In this document: positions 10,906-22,125 of the stretch, one piece after another
Layout of the letters: each line of letters begins with the position of its first letter
Position numbering within the stretch: the stretch's first letter is position 1
DNA from: Anagrus nilaparvatae
Lineage: Eukaryota; Arthropoda; Insecta; Hymenoptera; Mymaridae
Assembly (NCBI GenBank): GCA_022575985.1
Contig: JAKSXM010000288.1
Location: 6,289,501 to 6,353,500, forward strand
Direction: 5' to 3'
Length of the DNA: 64,000 nucleotides
Translations under genes and position numbers: made by a program
The notes under the pieces: generated by a model
What the model was told of the DNA's origin: nothing
What the model saw: only the letters and a program-made list of their open reading frames with translations
The model's database searches: none

Positions 10906-11880
10906 AAGGCAATTTTCCTTTTCTGAATTTGGGACCTTTTTTCAAATAGTCCTTCCTACTGCCTTCCTATGAACATGTTTTAATAAATTTATAAAATGAA
11001 TGTATGTTTAATTCTGTGAACATTATTTTCCGGAAAAGTTTCGAAATATAGAAAGAAAATATAAGATTTAATTTTCAACTTTTCATAATTGTTTACTATT
11101 ATAAAAGAAATAAAATTTCAATTTGAAAAGTTAATATTTATAAATAAGTATATAAGTAATGAAAATATTTATATTAACTAATAAATAAAAATCATAAAAA
11201 TGTAAAATAATTAAAAGTTAATTATTAAAAAAATGGATAAAAATTAAATTTATATTTTTGAACTACTTATATCCAGCAATTTTAATTAATTATTCATTTT
11301 TTATGCACTCAATTTCATCAATATAACATTTTTAATCAACTTTTATATTTTTACAAAATAAAATAAAAAATTGAATACAATCGGAGAAAGCATGATAATA
11401 TCAAATCTCCAAAAAATAATTACTTTTGCTTTTCAATCCAATTCAACTTAAATTTATTTTGCAAATCATGAAAAAATAATTTTTTAAATTACGTAATAGT
11501 ACGTAAAATATATTAAAAATTAAAATTTTTGCCAAAAAAAAAAGGATTTTTTTTCCTTTAAAAATTAAAATAGCTACCAAACATGTTAATAAATCAAGAA
11601 AAAAAAAGAATTCTTAATCTTTGCACGATCGTACACAGGAAATACTTAAAACTATAGAAAAATTATCTTAAAAAATAAAAGAGCTAACAAAATTAAATAA
11701 ATATTTCATAATAAATTCATCCTTTATTGAAGTATGTCACTGCCGCATCCTTAAAAAAAAAATTAAAAAATTCAAAACATCATCATCATCATCATCTTCA
11801 TCATCTCTTTACAATAACGGATAATAAACGAAAAAAAAAAAAAAAAGAGGGAGGAGGTTCTTGGCCTCGCATTATTAGGT
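10906..11880. other. AT-rich intergenic DNA upstream of cuticle gene
   Basis: Sequence rich in A/T runs, with a CATCATCATCATCATC microsatellite near 11780 and a poly-A tract near 11830-11845. No conserved open frame was found. Regulatory elements of the cuticle gene may be here but none can be named. Confidence 0.5.
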
Positions 11881-11885
11881 TTGGT

Positions 11886-11895
11886 ATATAAATAC
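11886..11895 (+). promoter_or_regulatory. TATA box of cuticle gene 1
   Basis: TATATAAATA lies 76-85 bases before the ATG, and a Cys-Arg-independent initiator-like CTCGTCAAA follows about 30 bases downstream. Such a layout would give a 5' leader of about 55 nt. It is inferred from position and consensus only. Confidence 0.65.
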
Positions 11896-11970
11896 GAGTT
11901 ATTTTAAACAGATTCTCGTCAAAAAGATATTAACTTTCGTTAAAGTTATTTAGTATAACAAAAAAACACA

Positions 11971-12440
11971 ATGGTAAGTAGCAATTTTTATTTAAACAAA
12001 TATTAATTTTTAAAAAATAGTATTTAAATAAAAAATAAATTTAAAAATTACAGAAATCATTCATTGGAATAGCAACATTAGCCTTATTGGCAGCATCAGT
12101 TTTATCAGCACCAGTACAAGAAGAACCAATCCCAATTTTAAAAAGTAATTCAGAAGGACCAAACATCGATGGCTCATATCGTTTCAGTTATGAAACTGGT
12201 AATGGAATAACATTCGAAGAAGAAAATGTAGCTGATCAAAGTAGAAATGGTGTTGTATCAGTACGTGGTAGTTTTTCATACAGATTAGAAGATGGTACAC
12301 CAATTAAAGTAACATACACTGCTGATGAAAATGGATTTTTAGCTAAAGGTGATCATTTGCCACAACCACCACCAATTCCTGCTGCTATCCTTAAAGCATT
12401 AGAATGGATTGCTGCACATCCAGAAGAAGATAATCTTTAA
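11971..12440 (+). CDS. RR-1 cuticular protein (chitin_bind_4), 129 aa
   Basis: A small secreted structural protein of insect cuticle, expected to bind chitin through an RR-1 Rebers-Riddiford domain in endocuticle/procuticle. There are two exons. Exon 1 encodes only the initiator Met (11971-11973) and is followed by GTAAGT; exon 2 starts at 12054 after TTACAG. The precursor begins MKSFIGIATLALLAAS, a signal peptide cut near SAP. The mature part holds the RR-1 core: EGPNIDGSYRFSYETGNG, then YTADENGF and HLPQPPPIP. The C-terminus [11 protein letters not shown] is shared with the second cuticle gene at 33.4 kb. Length and intron position (just after the start codon) are typical of this family, which includes SgAbd-type endocuticle proteins. 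The ATG is chosen because the downstream in-frame reading lacks a signal peptide Met. No defects are seen. Confidence 0.95.
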
Positions 12441-12796
12441 AACTTTAAAAGTGATATTTTTTTTTATTAGATTTTTTATGTGTGCTTGTATGTGTGTGGA
12501 TGAGTGTTGTTTTTTTAACGTAATTTTAAAGGTTAATGATTTTTTGTGTAAATTTTGAGTTCAAATTATGTAATTCAAGATTACTGTGTCAATATTTTTG
12601 TATGACATAATTCATGAATACTATTTTTTTTTTTTTTTTGGAATTCAAGAAGGTCGTTATGTATATTTAAATAATTAATTAATTAATTCAAAAATTTTAA
12701 TAATTTACTAATTTGTTTTTGTAAATAATATTCAAATTTTTATTTTTTTTTTCAAAGCCATCAATTTTATTTTTGCGTAAATGGAAATTTTGTATA

Positions 12797-12834
12797 AATA
12801 AATATGACGTTTGCCTGTAAATTTGACAAATAAA
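12797..12834 (+). promoter_or_regulatory. Candidate polyadenylation signals of cuticle gene 1
   Basis: Two AATAAA hexamers (12797-12802 and 12829-12834) lie about 360-390 nt after the stop codon, within a T- and GT-rich 3' region. A 3' UTR of about 400 nt would be usual for such genes. Confidence 0.5.
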
Positions 12835-12840
12835 TTATTG

Positions 12841-14544
12841 TTTTAAAAAAATATTCTAATCATCAATATATTTTTCAACATAATCCTATAATCACCAAAA
12901 AATAAATTAATAATTAATTACATAAATTTCATAAAAATAAACAAATTTTATTAAGAAATTTTCTTTTAAAAAACAAATTTTATTTATAAATACTTATAAT
13001 TTATTATTATTTCTTAATTTTTTTAAGTACTTTTCTACAAAAATTTTTTATTTAGCTTTTTTTAATGAGTAAATTCATTAATAATAATTTTTTAAAGGAA
13101 TAAAATGACTATTTATTAAAAAAAGAGTGTTAAAAAGATAGATGCAAGTACTAAAAATACACGCAATGGATTAAAAATATTACGTAATAAATATTGATAT
13201 TATAAAATGTATTATGACATTTAATAAATTATATGATAATAACATTTATTTACTGATTTTTTACTTGCATACTAATTTAGAAATTTTAAATCTTTCAAAT
13301 ACTTTTGGGGATTTTTTAGATTGTTATAGCCTGGTTGTAAAATTTGAAATATGGAATTGTTTTTGGATTTTGGAATTTCCCTTTTTGGAGTTTTATCTAT
13401 TTTGAGAGCTTGAAACAATTAAGCAATCACAAAGCACATTCATGACCCAAATTGTTTACGTGCAATTTGAGCCATTCTATAATTTTCTGTCTGTGGGCCG
13501 TAATATGTTATTACATAATTCATAAAAATATTACATATTTTAATTATTGAAAAATAATTTTGGGGTTAAATTTGGAAATAACTTGAAAACTGTTATTGGA
13601 AAACTTTTGTCCATTCTCTACCAAGGGTTTTTTAAATAACTTAAAATGCAGGATTAATAGAATATTCTTCTCAGATTAGGTATTTCTTGATTTATATAAA
13701 ATAAGTGATTTTAAACACTTTTTCACTAGAAATAGTATTCTGTAAATAATTATATTAGAAATTTTTATCAAATTTTTGAATTAGCAAGACCGTTTTTCAG
13801 CACATTAGCTTTTAATTTTATCTTACTTATTAATTCTAGTTAAAAAATTTTTTGTGTTTCTATAATGAGAGCAAATTTTAATAAATCTAAGTTTGTGCCA
13901 TAACTAAGTATGTTTGTACTGAAATATTACGCTATCAATTTTATTTTACAGGAAAATCTTACTAAGTTTTGAAATTTTCGGTGTCTTGTGATATTGGCGA
14001 AAGCTATTGAAAGGTAAAAAGTCACAATTTAATATTTTTTAATAAAATTTTTCCATTAAAGATTCTAAGGAGTCCAATTTAGACCTTGTTGGCGTGGAAA
14101 CCATGAAATAATAAATATTATAAGCATCTGAATTTATGCAACTCTTATAAGATAACTATGTATCGGGTTGCGCTTATAAAGGCGCAAAGTAAATAATTAC
14201 AAAGATCGCAAAATAGACATTATAGAGAAAAATCAAAACAGTTTTTTGAATTGCTTATTACAAATTCTACAGCAAGTTAATTTAAATTGTTAATTATTTG
14301 TTAATATATCCAGACTTTCTACACTTTAATTAATAAAATATTAGTTTTTTTTATTTTTCGAATAAAAAAGAACCTTTTTAGACAATGATTGGTTCGTTAG
14401 AAATATTTTCTAAAAGATTCTAAACCACTATTTAATAGGTTCCTTTTGAACAAATTCTGTATACATAAAATTTTATAACTTTGATAGTATATAATAAATT
14501 ACATAATATTTTGGTTAAAAATTATAAAACACCACTCAAATCTT
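12841..14544. other. Intergenic, no gene seen
   Basis: AT-rich DNA. The open frame at 13214-13405 shows no family features. The only recognisable item is a fragment of a dispersed repeat at 13445-13515. Confidence 0.5.
13445..13515 (+). repeat. Fragment of dispersed GC-rich hairpin repeat
   Basis: TTTACGTGCAATTTGAGCCA followed by a TTCTATAATTTTCTG...GGGCCGTAATAT tail matches the right half of the repeat copies at 17454-17570 and 25618-25735. It is a diverged half-copy. Confidence 0.6.
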
Positions 14545-15288
14545 GGGTTAGGGTGTTTAGTTACTGGTTGTGACCAGATTTGATCTACTACAGATTTTTT
14601 AGGTCGCTGATCACGAATTTTGGGATCTATTCTATAAAAAAAATAAGCGCTTAACCCTTAAATTTACAAAAACTACTCCTAAAAAGGGGGATTTTTTATG
14701 TATTCACTATTTGAATGTCCAAATTTGGTCTACATAGGTTTTTGGATCCGTGATCACAAATTTAGAGATTTTGTCTACAAAAAATAGGCGCTTCAGCCTT
14801 AAATTTCAGGAACTGCCTTTAAAAACTGGTATTTTTTATGTATTCAAATTTAGAATATCCAGATTTGGTTATTATACGTTTTTTTGGTCGCTGATCTCAA
14901 ATTTTGGATTTTTTTTTTGTTGAGAAATAGGGCTTCAGTCTGAAATTAGGAAAAATTGCAACAACGATTATTTTTGATGAATTTGAACTTGGAATATTTA
15001 GATTTGGTCTTCCTAGGTTTTTTGACTCGTTTACCACAAATTTAGGGATCTTGTGTATGATAAATTGGTGTTTCATTCTTAAATTTGCAAAAACTGCTCC
15101 TAAAGAGGTATTTTTTATTTATTTGAACTTAAAGAGTTGGTTAATATAAAAAAAATGCCAATTACTTTTAAACTAAGTAATATTATTAAAAAATTGCAAA
15201 TTTAAGGGTGTAGGCAGCGATCAAAAAAACCTGCAGTAGAGCAAATCTGGTGACAGCCAGTAACTAAACACTTCATACCCCTATCCTT
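14545..15288. mobile_element. Foldback element with internal tandem repeats
   Basis: Inverted ends of about 100 bp: GTGTTTAGTTACTGGTTGTG on the left and, in reverse, GTGTTTAGTTACTGGCTGTC on the right. Both continue through CCAGATTTG and the words CGCTGATCACG and CCTTAAATTTAC. The interior is made of four direct repeats (see 14577-15135). No coding sequence and no clear target duplication. Confidence 0.75.
14577..15135 (+). repeat. Four tandem ~140-bp units inside foldback
   Basis: Units start near 14577, 14720, 14860 and 15000. Each has AGATTTGGTCT-like, GGTTTTTTGGTCGCTGATCA-like and TTAAATTTACAAAAACTGCT-like blocks, then TATTTTTTATGTATT. They diverge by eye from one another. The unit also makes up the element's inverted arms, which suggests it grew by duplication of its own terminal sequence. 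Confidence 0.7.
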
Positions 15289-15559
15289 CCGCGAGTTGAC
15301 TGGAGTAAAAGTACTTCTTTATAATTTGTGTTAAGGTGGATGCTTGTAATTTTGATGATTGCTGCAAACAAAAATGAAATTTTTCTTGCTGAGGTTTATG
15401 TACTTGATTTTTTTACAAAAATCTTATAAGTATAAACTTTTTTTCATTTTGTTTTTATATTTTTTCGGCTGCGTGGATTGAACGAGTTAGACAAAAAAAG
15501 TGAATGATAAATTATATGAAAAAAGGAAAAAAATATGTTTTTATATAGATCAATACTGG

Positions 15560-16000
15560 ACTTACATGTGGTCTTATAAGGGGAGACCAGAACATTTGGG
15601 TCAGCATTTAATAGGTTGAAAAAACACCCAAGATACCCTCCGTTTATTCCAACGCGCCTTGTGGGCCTAGAAACGTAGAGCGCAATGTTATGGCGCTAAA
15701 ATTTCCCAAATAAAACTGTCATATTGCATTTTCCCCAAAATACTTCCAATTGGTCTCATTTTTTTTGTGCTACCTTTCACCCGTAAACTGCAATTTTTTA
15801 TCACTAATTTTCTCATCGCTATAACAAATAAACTAAATGCCCATTTTTTACCCAAAAAGCCCAATTTTTAAATCGTTAATTAAATCCTTAAATTACAATT
15901 TTTAATAAAAATACGTGTTAGAGGTCTCAAAAAATTTTTATGAGCCCTAAGTTTCCAAAAATTCTTTACTTGTTCCGAAAAAGGCCCTTGCAGTAGGGGT
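15560..16000 (+). mobile_element. Dispersed element related to 51170-51630
   Basis: Ordered matches with the copy near 51.2 kb: AGTTGAAAAAACA-like, GGGCCTAGAAA, CCAATTGGTCTCATTTTTTT and CCAAAAAGCCCAATTTT. The other copy is a foldback; here the second arm is not clear. Non-coding. Confidence 0.55.
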
Positions 16001-17129
16001 TGGGGGGTAAAATGGGTGTACAATACTTTCGATCTAGGAATTTAGAATAATTTAAAATTGGAGTCAGGGCCTGACCAGGACCTGATCAGAATAAGAACTT
16101 GAAATACATTAGGTTTATGGACTTAGGATAATTTATATTTCAGGACTTATTAAAATTTCGGTTCTAGGATTTTCATTAAAAAATAAATAAGTTAATTTTG
16201 AATAATTTAAAAAATAGTTACGGACAAGTTAATGATGAAATGTATTAGATTTTTGATTTCATGTTTGAATCTGGTCAAATTTAAACTTGGGTTGCAGCGT
16301 TTCGCGAATTATCATTAGCTGAGTATAGCTAACTATAGTACTACGCCATACCTAAATCTGACATAAGCTTCATTCTGATCAGGGTATCAAAGAAAAATTT
16401 CATTTAGAATCCGGTAGTACAGACCAATAATAAATTAATTAATATTATTTTCAATAAAAAATAACATTAATTACGAAATTCCATAAAATTCTTTTGGTAT
16501 TAAAATTTTTTTTGGACGATTAATTTAAATTGTCTAGAGCTAATTAAAGTTGAATTTTCCAAGAGTAAAACAAACATGGTATAGGTTAGCACCATTTCAT
16601 AATAACCAAATATACCTGTCTCACTCAATGACATGTATTCTTTAACATTATTTTAAAACACGTTACCTTTCTATACTAATCTCAAATCTGAACATAATAA
16701 TATTATTATACAAAGTCACTACGCAGTCTAATATTATTGATGGAGACAACTAATTAACAAAACATGATAATTTAAGAAATTTTTAAAGTTGTTCTAGGAA
16801 TAATCTATTAAAAATAAATACAATAATTTTATTTATACCTTTAGAAACACATTTTTATTTCGAGAAAAAAATACAATTAAAACCAAAATAAGAAAACGAC
16901 TTTGAACAAAATATTCAGCCAAGACTTAATAATTGAAGAACTTTCAGCTTTTATTTAATCCAGAAATTTAAAAAAGTGATTTTAACAATAACCAATTAAA
17001 TATTTTAAAAAAAAATTAATAAATATAAGATATTAACAATCTTTTTAAGAATTTTAATGTTTATTTATAGATGCTTAACATGTTTAAATTTATATTTTGA
17101 ATCTTGAAGCCTTTAATTTTTAGTCTTTA
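16001..17129. other. Intergenic, no gene seen
   Basis: AT-rich sequence with fragments of the 'GGACTTAGGATAATTTATA' type (about 16120) that recur near 8150. These may be parts of the dispersed repeat with the TTTGACCCCCC word. Nothing else is recognisable. Confidence 0.4.
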
Positions 17130-17240
17130 AGCCAAAAAAAAATTCTTAGTCCCTAAAACGAAATTATTCTAAGTTCTATTGACCCCCCCCAAATAACATT
17201 CTTGAAATATCCTCCTCCCTGTCTATAAGCATGTTCCATG
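17130..17240 (+). repeat. Dispersed repeat with ATTGACCCCCCC word
   Basis: The order ATTCTTAGTCCCTAAA, ATTATTCTAAGT, ATTGACCCCCC, TTGAAATATCCTC and AAGCATGTTCCATG recurs at 26015-26170. Partial matches are at 10850-10990 and 55535-55630. The downstream AAACATGTTCCATG...AGTTCACAAACCG block recurs at 8320-8375 and 17620-17665. Family unknown. Confidence 0.6.
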
Positions 17241-17252
17241 TAAAAAGAAAAC

Positions 17253-17915
17253 CTAAAGTTGCTTACTGTGGGCAACTAGCGCAGTTTAGGCAAAAACAAA
17301 TATCATCTTCGTGTTTAGAGACCCAAGAAACATAAGCGACAGATAAAAATAATAAGGATTTTAGGAGCTAATTTTTTTTATACTACGCGCCCGGCAAAGA
17401 CGTGTTTTCTCGCCACAGATACAGAAAAATGTTATACGACTCTTGACCATAAATAAAGAATGCCCCAAATCGCAGTTTACCATCCTCGGCTTCGCCTCGG
17501 AAGGTAATTTACGTGCGATTTGGGCCATTCTTTACTTTTCTGGACGCCGTAAATATACTATTTATGGGCTTAAGGACTAAAAATTATAAAGGCTTCAAGA
17601 TTAAAAATATAAATTTAAACATGTTCCATGTTCGTTAGTTGTTAGTTCACAAACCGGTTGTAAGTTTTTTGTTGTTGGTTTTTTCAATATCTTGTATTGT
17701 GGGCAAATAGTGAATTAAAAAAAAAAACTATTATACAATTAGTGTTCAGCGAGCCAAAAAACAAGTGACCGATAAAAATCTTGAAAAACCCACAAAACAT
17801 ACCTCCAAATTCTTATTGTGTGCAACTGAATCGTTTTTGCTAAAAACGGATTTCATATTTATTGTATTTAGCGACCCAAGAAACATAAATACTCATTGAA
17901 AAATTTTATAGGCTT
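17253..17915 (+). repeat. Repeated ~110-bp units (TTGTGGGCAA family)
   Basis: Three related units (about 17253-17370, 17690-17800 and 17805-17915) share the order ATTGTGGGCAACTAG-like, GCTAAAAACAAAT-like, CGTGTTTAGCGACCCAAGAA-like and AACATAAGTGACTGATAAA-like. Between the first two units lies an inserted copy of the GC-rich hairpin repeat (17385-17570). More units occur at 21890-22125. Confidence 0.6.
17385..17570 (+). repeat. Dispersed GC-rich hairpin repeat, copy A
   Basis: Contains ACGCGCCCGGCAAAG, TCTCGCCACAGATACAG, then GCCCCAAATCGCAGTTTACC, the hairpin CCTCGGCTTCGCCTCGG, GGTAATTTACGTGCGATTTG and a tail CTTTTCTGGACGCCGTAAAT. The same order recurs at 25500-25745, with partial copies at 25800-25910, 61035-61200 and 63030-63180. 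No open frame. It looks like a non-autonomous element or a SINE-like unit, but no RNA polymerase III boxes were identified. Confidence 0.7.
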
Positions 17916-17999
17916 ATTAGCAAAAAAAGTGACTACAATATAGGTTTTTAGACCTACACTATGAGTGCTCTGTAGTTTTAAAAAAAAGTAAAAATGGCA

Positions 18000-20900
18000 T
18001 TTTGACTGCTGATATTCCTGAAACTAGATGTACAAAAGAAAAAAATTTAGCGTATTTAATGGATAAATTTCGGATTTAGCATTTGAAAGGGTTGCTTTTA
18101 AACTTATTTTGATGCATTTTTTAATAAAAATTAATACTAGAAATAAAAAAATGGTTCCTCTATGAGGAACCAAAATGGTAACATATGGTATTACTATAGA
18201 ATATTAATTTACTTTAATTGTATACCCGCAGTTTAATTCAACTTCTGAATCTTGGAACCAATTTCTACGTGAAATTTCCTTTTGGAACCTACGAGGAAAA
18301 ATTTTTTTTACGTAAATAATAAGAAAAATATGCTTTCTTTAAAAAAAAAATCCAAAAGAAGAGATCTATTTGCTGCCGAAAATAGAAAATTGAACTTTTG
18401 GAACTTTGGATTTGGTTTTAATTATAAAATTACTTTATATAACAAATTTGAAGACATTAGCGTTGCGTTTGAAAATGCCGAAATTAAATTGAAAGTACGT
18501 TATCAGTTTTAACCACTGTTAATTTATAATAATTGCCAAAACAAAAATTTTTCGTAACAAATATTTAAAAGTCTTCATCAAACAGTGTGAAATAATCTCG
18601 ACTATTTTTGATTGATGTAATAGAAAATAAAAAAAATAGATTTGGTATAAACGATATGACTGTCGAAATTAAAGGCAAAGGATCCTTTTTCTAAGATAAC
18701 ATTCGAATCGAGCATTAAACAGTTTTTAATAAATAAAATTTATATTGCAGCAATTGAAGAGTTTAAAAAAATAATTGAAAATAAAAAATTTATTTTGTAA
18801 CTTATTTTCAAAAATTTTGCTAAATTTTACATAGACAAATTTAATATTGTGAAAAATGAAATAATATAAATCAAAAAATATAAAGAAGATTCATATTAAC
18901 TGCATAGAACGAATACACCTACATACCCCTTTTCATATATAATTGTCGCATTTTACGTGACTTTGATTTTTTTATATATGCCTTAGAAAATAAATACATA
19001 TGTGTTTTTTATACACTACTAATACAAATATAAAAAGTCGTGAGAGATTTAAGGTGCGGGTTTACTTTTTGCGATAAAACGGGCTTGGTGAGAGAAATTC
19101 TTTTTATTTATTTATTTATTTATTTTTTTAACATCATATTATACAAAAAAAAAAAGGATTCAATTTTTTTTGTTTTTTTAGTAGTAGCTGTTACTTTTTT
19201 TTTTATTAATGCGTTCTTTTTATTTTATTATTGTGTATTTGGTAATATTTTCTTTTCTTATTCTTTTCTTTTATTGTCATTAATAATAATAAAAAATATT
19301 TATTTTAAATATTATATGGGCATATTTTTTTAATTTTTGGTACTTTTTTGGATAAAAGTGACGAAAATTATAATTTTTACGTTTTTTAGTCACGAATGTT
19401 ATATTCTTTATTATAATAGTTTTCGCTTAATTGAAGTGAATTTTGATAAAAGTTAATATTTTCAGATTTCTCATAAAAAGTAAAAGAAACGTGAAGGAGG
19501 ATATACTTTAGAAGACTTTGATTTTGTCTACTTTAAAACTGAGGCAACAATAGTCCCTATGACAAGGTTTAGATGTTTTGCTTTAAGTTAGGGGAAAAAA
19601 GTCTGGTTTTAGCTAAGGAAAAGAATATTTATTTGAACCCTCTAAAAAAGATAGCTTTTGACAGCTTTTGTGGTAGAGATAAGAAGAGTTTTTATTTTGA
19701 TTACAGGCTAAAAATTTCTAGTTTTATGTGAAAATTAAAAATATCTTGTGTTAGAGGGAACATCGAATTTCATCTTTAAAAAAGGAAATTAAATTTTCAA
19801 GCAATTTTTTATTCTAAATACCCTCGAAACAGAAATTATCAAATTTAGGAGGAGGATAAAAGAACATTTTCAAGTTCAGTACACACATTTTTTTCTATTT
19901 ATTACCGCTCTGTAACATTTTCTAAAATTAATTTACACAAAATGATTCATAACTAAATATCGCTTACAAAATAAACAGAAATTTAAACTACGTATAGTTA
20001 TGCTAATTTAAAAAATTGCACAAATATATAATTTTAAGTATTTATTGTAATATGTAATTTTATAAATTGAACAAATTTTAATTTTGATGACTTTTCAATG
20101 TTTTCAGTGGCTGGAACATACCTATTAATGAAATGACTAATGTAAATTGCAGGATTCATAGCTGGAGAAATACACTGAAAAAAAATTCCATTTGTTACAG
20201 CGGATTCTGATAAATGGAGTTTTTTCTTGTTCAAACGAATGCAACGTGAAAAAAAAATTGATAATAAAGTTTCTTGTTTAAAAAAAAATTTTTTTAATTC
20301 TTATTCTGACGCTGCGGAATTGTCATAAGTGAGAAAACATTTTTATTGAATTTTTTTTATTTTTTAAGTCCAATTATTTAAGTTATTCGCAATTGTTTTA
20401 ACAAAAGAAATCCGTTTGCAGCAAAATTTCACTCGTGTCAAGTGAATTTTCTTTTTAGATAAAAAAGTAGGTGTTTCAGATCGCACGTAAATTACTATTG
20501 GTGATTTAGAGCATTAGTAAAAACTTATTCAGCTTACTAACCTGCATATCACAATGACCTCAAAAATTTTATTTTGTGCATTTTTTTTTAATATTAAAAA
20601 ATCAAAAAATTTACCCATATACCTAAGAAAGTAAAAAATTTAAAAAAATGAATTATTTTATTATTTTTGATTATTACAAATTATGTACACGAATTTTATA
20701 AAAAAATAATTATTACAGTGTTAAAAAAAAATTTTTTTTTAATATGATTCTTTTATTTCACGTTGTAAATAAAAAAACTTTTAAATTATACCCTTTGTTA
20801 CTTCTTTTTAAGGTTAGAATACAATACAGAGAAAGCGTACGTAACCAAAAAATAAAAAAAATTTCCAATAAATTCTGAAAAAAAAAAACAAGATAACGAT

Positions 20901-21880
20901 AATTTAAATTATCAGAAAAAGAACCGTATATAAAAAAAATGGATATATTGGTAATAATTGGACCAAAAAAAAAAATCTTTTTATGTTATAATTTTACATA
21001 ACTTTCATTTCTTAATTATTTTCTGAAAATTACATATTTTTTATATTGAAAAAAGTGTATAAATTCGACGATACTAAAATAATCGTTTACTGAATATCAA
21101 TGAACATTTAATTATAATTAATTACTCAAACTTTTGAATATTCATCAATAGATAATTAAGCATATAATAAGGGCATACCTACTGATGATATTATTATATC
21201 ATGCATTTAAGAAAATTTTATGTTTTTTTAAAAAAAAATTATGTCATGTAATTTTTATCATATTTCAGTTGTGTTCTTTTTATTTTTAAACACTCGTGAC
21301 CACAAAACTAAATGTTACATATGTTATTTTTATTTATTATAAAATTTAACTCTTAAATCTTTAATCAAGGTCAATATATAAATTGTATGCATTTTCTTTT
21401 TATGTATCATTTTATGTATTACATTTTTTTATATGGTATTTTATTTTTTTTACATGTTTGTAAATTTCTAAATATTTATTAGTTTTTAATCTTTTTATAC
21501 ATTTATTTATGTAATAAGTATGATAATATTACGTGATTATTATTATGGTAATTTTTGCAAGTGGATTTCATTCGTGTAATTGGACATTTTTTAGAGAAGA
21601 GGTTCGAGTGTTACTATTGTGTGTTTTTTTATTTTAATTTTGGAGTTAAAATGTTTGTTTTAGTTTTTAAAGTCTATTTGGCAATAAAAGTGGTTCAAAG
21701 TAAATAGCTCTTAAAATCAAAAATTGCAAAACTTTTAAAAAAATTTTTAATTCATGGTCTAAGTTATATAGAATAATTAGAGAAGGTCAGACCTCTATTT
21801 TGAAGACACTTTTTGTCATAAAATTTTTGAATTAAATAAAATTTAACGAAAATGGTCTATTTCTCTACAATGTAAATTTT
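18000..21880. other. Long gene-poor AT-rich stretch
   Basis: Scattered open frames (18282-18512, 19040-19333, 20034-20234) lack domain signatures, and their composition follows the local A/T runs. Small hairpins such as GGTTCCTCTATGAGGAACC (near 18150) and a TTTA microsatellite near 19105 are visible. No gene can be supported. Confidence 0.5.
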
Positions 21881-21889
21881 TATATTCAT

Positions 21890-22125
21890 AGTTTTGCAAG
21901 TTTTTCAAGATTTTAATTTTTACTTATGTTTTTTGGGTCACTGAAAAAAATTGGGGTATCTTTTTTGCTAAGCACGAATATGGTATCTTATTTTGCGGTT
22001 TGTCTAAGACAGTACATTTTTTGTTTCTTAGATTAATTATTTTGTGGGCAAATATAGTATTTTAGCTAAAATTTACATCATATTTGAGTTCAAGGACTCA
22101 AAAAACATGCTAGTTGGAAAATTTT
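21890..22125. repeat. TTGTGGGCAA-family units in both orientations
   Basis: One inverted unit (about 21890-21990, with TTTTTGGGTCACTGAAAAA and GCTAAGCACGAATATG) and one direct unit (about 22045-22125, with TTTGTGGGCAAATATAGT and TTTTAGCTAAAA) match the units at 17253-17915. Old and degenerate. Confidence 0.5.

Noticed and set aside
18282..18512. 76-codon frame rich in Lys and Asn
   Set aside because: No recognisable domain, and the composition equals that of the surrounding AT-rich DNA.
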